DNA from: Weissella cibaria KACC 11862
Lineage (GTDB): Bacteria; Bacillota; Bacilli; Lactobacillales; Lactobacillaceae
DNA length: 64,000 nt
NCBI RefSeq assembly: GCF_000193635.1
Contig: NZ_AEKT01000049.1
Location: 1-64,000, forward strand
Direction of reading: 5' to 3'
The notes beneath the pieces were generated by a model. It ran no database searches, was not told where the DNA came from, and saw only the letters and a list, made by a program, of their open reading frames with translations. This document shows, in pieces, positions 61,844 through 64,000 of the stretch. Each line of letters begins with the position of its first letter. The stretch's first letter is position 1. Position numbers and translations under genes: made by a program.

Positions 61844-63214
61844 CTAGTCTTCTGTCCAACCCTTAGCGTGAGCCCGTGAACGTAAGCTTGCTTCAATTTG
61901 TTCAAGTGATTGGTTACGAGTTTCAATCGTGTACTTGCGGACAAACCAAATGGCCACAAATGACAATACCGCATAACCAATGAATAGCGAACCAGTACCA
62001 AATGCATTCAACAATGGCGGGAACGTCAACGAAACAATCGTATTCGCTGTCCAGTTCACAACAGAGCCGAACGAGTTACCTAAACCACGAATGTTCAATG
62101 GGAATGACTCACCAATCATCACCCACATAACTGGTCCCCAAGTTGCTGAGAAAAATGCGATGTAAATCGTCAAAGCAAACGCAGCAATGTATGATGCCAC
62201 ATGTGAGTGACCGGAAAACTTCATCGCAATTGACATGACCATCAATGTAATTCCCATGCCCCAGGCACCGGCAATTAACATCTTCTTACGATCAATCTTA
62301 TCCATCACCTTCATGGCAACCCAAGTCACAATCACGTTAAAGATACCAATCCCGATGTGAGCCATCAACGCGGCGCTGACACCAAAACCAACATCGGTGA
62401 AAATAGTTGGTGCATAGTACAGCACTGTATTAGCACCCATGACTTGTTGGAAAATTGCCAAGCCCATGGCCATGATTAGCACGGGACGTGACATAACCCC
62501 AAAGAGTTCCTTAAACCCAGCTCTCTTCATCGAGGCTTGCAACTTAATATCATCCAACTCAGCTTGTGCTTGTTGATCATTGCTTTGCAACTGCTTCAGC
62601 ACAGCCAATGCTTCCTGATCATCCCCTTGGCGTACCAAGTAACGTGGTGATTCAGGCAGTGCAATCCCACCGAAGAACATAATTGCCGCTGGCACGGCAG
62701 CCAAGCCTAGCATGAAGCGCCAACCCAAATCAAAGTCTGACAAAACATAATTTGAAATGTAAGCCAGTAAAATTCCACTCATAATCATCAATTGGAACAT
62801 CGTCCCAATCCCACCACGCTTTTCAGCCGGTGCTAATTCTGATAGATACGTTGGAATTAAGGCCGATGCACCACCAACCGCAATACCAAGCACAATTCGT
62901 GAAATGACCAAGAGTTCAAAATTGTGTGCTAATCCAGAACCAATCGCCCCAATGACGAAGATAATCGATGACAACATCAATAACTTGCGGCGGCCAAATT
63001 TATCTGACGCAGGTCCAATGGTTGCTGATCCTAAAATCGCCCCAATTAGCACGGCCGAAACAACCCAGCCCTGCTCCCAAGAACCTAAATGCAACTGCTT
63101 TTGAATGAATAGGATGGCTCCTGAGATAACACCCGTATCATAACCAAACAGTAGTCCACCCAGCGCCCCAAAAAAGTAAATCAGGCTGGTCGACATACGC
63201 TTCTTCTCGTTCAT
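61844..63214 (-). CDS. MFS sugar porter, paralogue of 28922-30325
   Basis: A 456-residue, 12-helix sugar:proton symporter. It shares FGYDTGVISGA, PTYLSELAP, PESPRYLV, QQVMGANTVLYY and GPVMWVMIGESFP with the porter at 28922 and differs by few residues in each helix, so the two are recent paralogues. The first porter has CNTVLYY in helix 7, this one ANTVLYY, which may change sugar choice. It has its own promoter with a cre site (63281-63309) and lies upstream of tRNA genes; substrate unknown. Confidence 0.92.
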   Translation of the reverse strand: MNEKKRMSTSLIYFFGALGGLLFGYDTGVISGAILFIQKQLHLGSWEQGWVVSAVLIGAILGSATIGPASDKFGRRKLLMLSSIIFVIGAIGSGLAHNFELLVISRIVLGIAVGGASALIPTYLSELAPAEKRGGIGTMFQLMIMSGILLAYISNYVLSDFDLGWRFMLGLAAVPAAIMFFGGIALPESPRYLVRQGDDQEALAVLKQLQSNDQQAQAELDDIKLQASMKRAGFKELFGVMSRPVLIMAMGLAIFQQVMGANTVLYYAPTIFTDVGFGVSAALMAHIGIGIFNVIVTWVAMKVMDKIDRKKMLIAGAWGMGITLMVMSIAMKFSGHSHVASYIAAFALTIYIAFFSATWGPVMWVMIGESFPLNIRGLGNSFGSVVNWTANTIVSLTFPPLLNAFGTGSLFIGYAVLSFVAIWFVRKYTIETRNQSLEQIEASLRSRAHAKGWTED

Positions 63215-63280
63215 TGTCTTTTCCCCCTAAGACAGTCGTTTAACATTAGTTGGTTTATCTCTCCAACTAACCATGAACAT

Positions 63281-63309
63281 ATGATAGCGCTTACAATTAG
63301 TAAATACAA
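63281..63309 (-). promoter_or_regulatory. Promoter of the second sugar porter with cre-like site
   Basis: On the minus strand TTGTAT (63304-63309), 17 bases and TATCAT (63281-63286). TGATAGCGCTTACA (63282-63295) fits the cre consensus with one mismatch and overlaps the -10, so CcpA repression is expected. Confidence 0.75.
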
Positions 63310-63382
63310 GTGTTTTGTTACTTTTAGTTAGTTACGTATGCGAAAAAGTGCTCATCTAGGTCATTATTTCCCAAATTACGGA

Positions 63383-63411
63383 AAAAAGACCAGGTTACCC
63401 TAGTCTTTTTC
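63383..63411 (-). terminator. Terminator after the ROK kinase gene
   Basis: AAAAAGACCAGG pairs with CCTAGTCTTTTT (one mismatch) around a 4-base loop, 10 bases past the stop. Confidence 0.82.
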
Positions 63412-63420
63412 TGCAATTTA

Positions 63421-64000
63421 TTACGCTGCTAGCAAGCTCTTAGCCAAGTAGAAGCAACCAAGAACTCCTGCATTGTCACCGTTTCCCACGGTAACAATGT
63501 ACTTATCCAAATCATCAACTGGCAAGTAATCAGCTAATTGTTCTGCAAACGCCTTGCGAACCATTGGCAACAAGACTTCACGGTGTGGCACACCACCGCC
63601 GAAAACAATGCGGTCTGGACGCAACGTAACGGTGTATGTCACGGCCGCTTGGGCCAAGTAGTAGGCCTCGATTTCCCAGGCCAAGTGATCATCTGGCAAT
63701 GACTTAGCAGATTCGTGCCAACGATCTTCAATCGCTGGACCAGCTGCCAAACCTTCTAAGCAAGCATCCCCGTGGAATGGGCAGTGCCCGGCATAGTTAT
63801 CTTGTGGGTGCTTACGCATCATAATGTGCCCAGCTTCAGGGTGTGAGTTACCACTCAACAAGTGACCGTGTTGGATAATACCAGCACCCACCCCAGTTCC
63901 AACTGTCAGATATACCACGTTTTCAACGTCTGCGGCCGCCCCAGAAACGTATTCTGACCAACCCGCACCGTTCACATCTGTCGTCCAGAAGTAAGGGATG
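63421..64000 (-). CDS. ROK-family sugar kinase (fructokinase type), 5' end outside the window
   Basis: The C-terminal two thirds of a ROK kinase; the frame is open to the window edge, so the start is beyond 64000. DVNGAGWSEY and LTVGTGVGAGI are the phosphate and sugar-binding region. A zinc site HCPFHGDACLEGL with a GH before it is typical of ScrK/YdhR-type fructokinases. RPDRIVFGGGVPHRE is near the end. A CcpA-controlled sugar porter lies downstream in the same direction. Likely phosphorylates fructose or mannose. Confidence 0.88.
   Translation of the reverse strand, partial: IPYFWTTDVNGAGWSEYVSGAAADVENVVYLTVGTGVGAGIIQHGHLLSGNSHPEAGHIMMRKHPQDNYAGHCPFHGDACLEGLAAGPAIEDRWHESAKSLPDDHLAWEIEAYYLAQAAVTYTVTLRPDRIVFGGGVPHREVLLPMVRKAFAEQLADYLPVDDLDKYIVTVGNGDNAGVLGCFYLAKSLLAA

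Overview
The window looks like chromosomal DNA of a heterofermentative lactic acid bacterium, most likely Weissella or a close relative in the Lactobacillaceae. This is inferred from a full-length phosphoketolase, low-to-moderate GC, AGGAGG ribosome-binding sites, perfect CcpA (cre) sites, an AraR-controlled araBDA set, an AdcR zinc regulon and lactobacillus-type surface-sugar genes. No taxonomic marker such as 16S rRNA is present. Most genes are on the minus strand, so they are read from high to low coordinates.

Layout. 26-8654: an AT-rich polysaccharide cluster with five family-2 glycosyltransferases, a Stealth phosphotransferase, a pyruvyl transferase and a Wzx-type flippase; its left end is outside the window. 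8925-12998: phosphoketolase, a GntR/UTRA regulator and the priming sugar-phosphate transferase. 13182-16487: drug-exporter-like MFS, HD hydrolase, M50-like membrane protease and YbaK deacylase. 16610-21168: a five-gene synthase-dependent exopolysaccharide operon (degenerate GGDEF membrane protein, a 48-residue membrane peptide, processive glycosyltransferase, GH8 hydrolase, UDP-GlcNAc 2-epimerase), preceded by an Mga-like regulator. 23237-34658: housekeeping and accessory genes (nucleotidyltransferase-GNAT fusion, phosphoesterase, glutamine-type ABC transporter, sugar porter, acyltransferase, DUF1659/DUF2922 pair, Fic, aldo/keto reductase). 35078-45634: the arabinose regulon (araA, araD, araB, oligosaccharide symporter, GH43, araR) with AraR-like boxes and cre sites, interrupted by a divergent metallophosphoesterase gene. 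46610-53399: MATE exporter, ABC-F ATPase, a DUF4143 ATPase remnant with three 39-bp palindromic repeats, and the adcR-A-C-B zinc operon. 53526-56237: an unusual two-gene membrane/HNH-like operon. 56376-64000: OatA-like acyltransferase, SprT, a DNA glycosylase, DUF975, three tRNAs (Tyr and two identical Gln), a second sugar porter and a truncated ROK sugar kinase.

The most striking feature that the genes do not explain is a family of four 221-222 bp intergenic elements (22943, 32464, 39170, 46314), all in the same orientation. Their outer stems differ widely in sequence yet stay paired, and twelve of the thirteen wobble-type imperfections are G-U pairs only if the minus strand is read as RNA. 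This points to a selected RNA (or single-stranded DNA) fold. A second, unrelated folded element lies at 34756-34939. The other main candidate for an undescribed system is the two-gene operon at 53526-56237.
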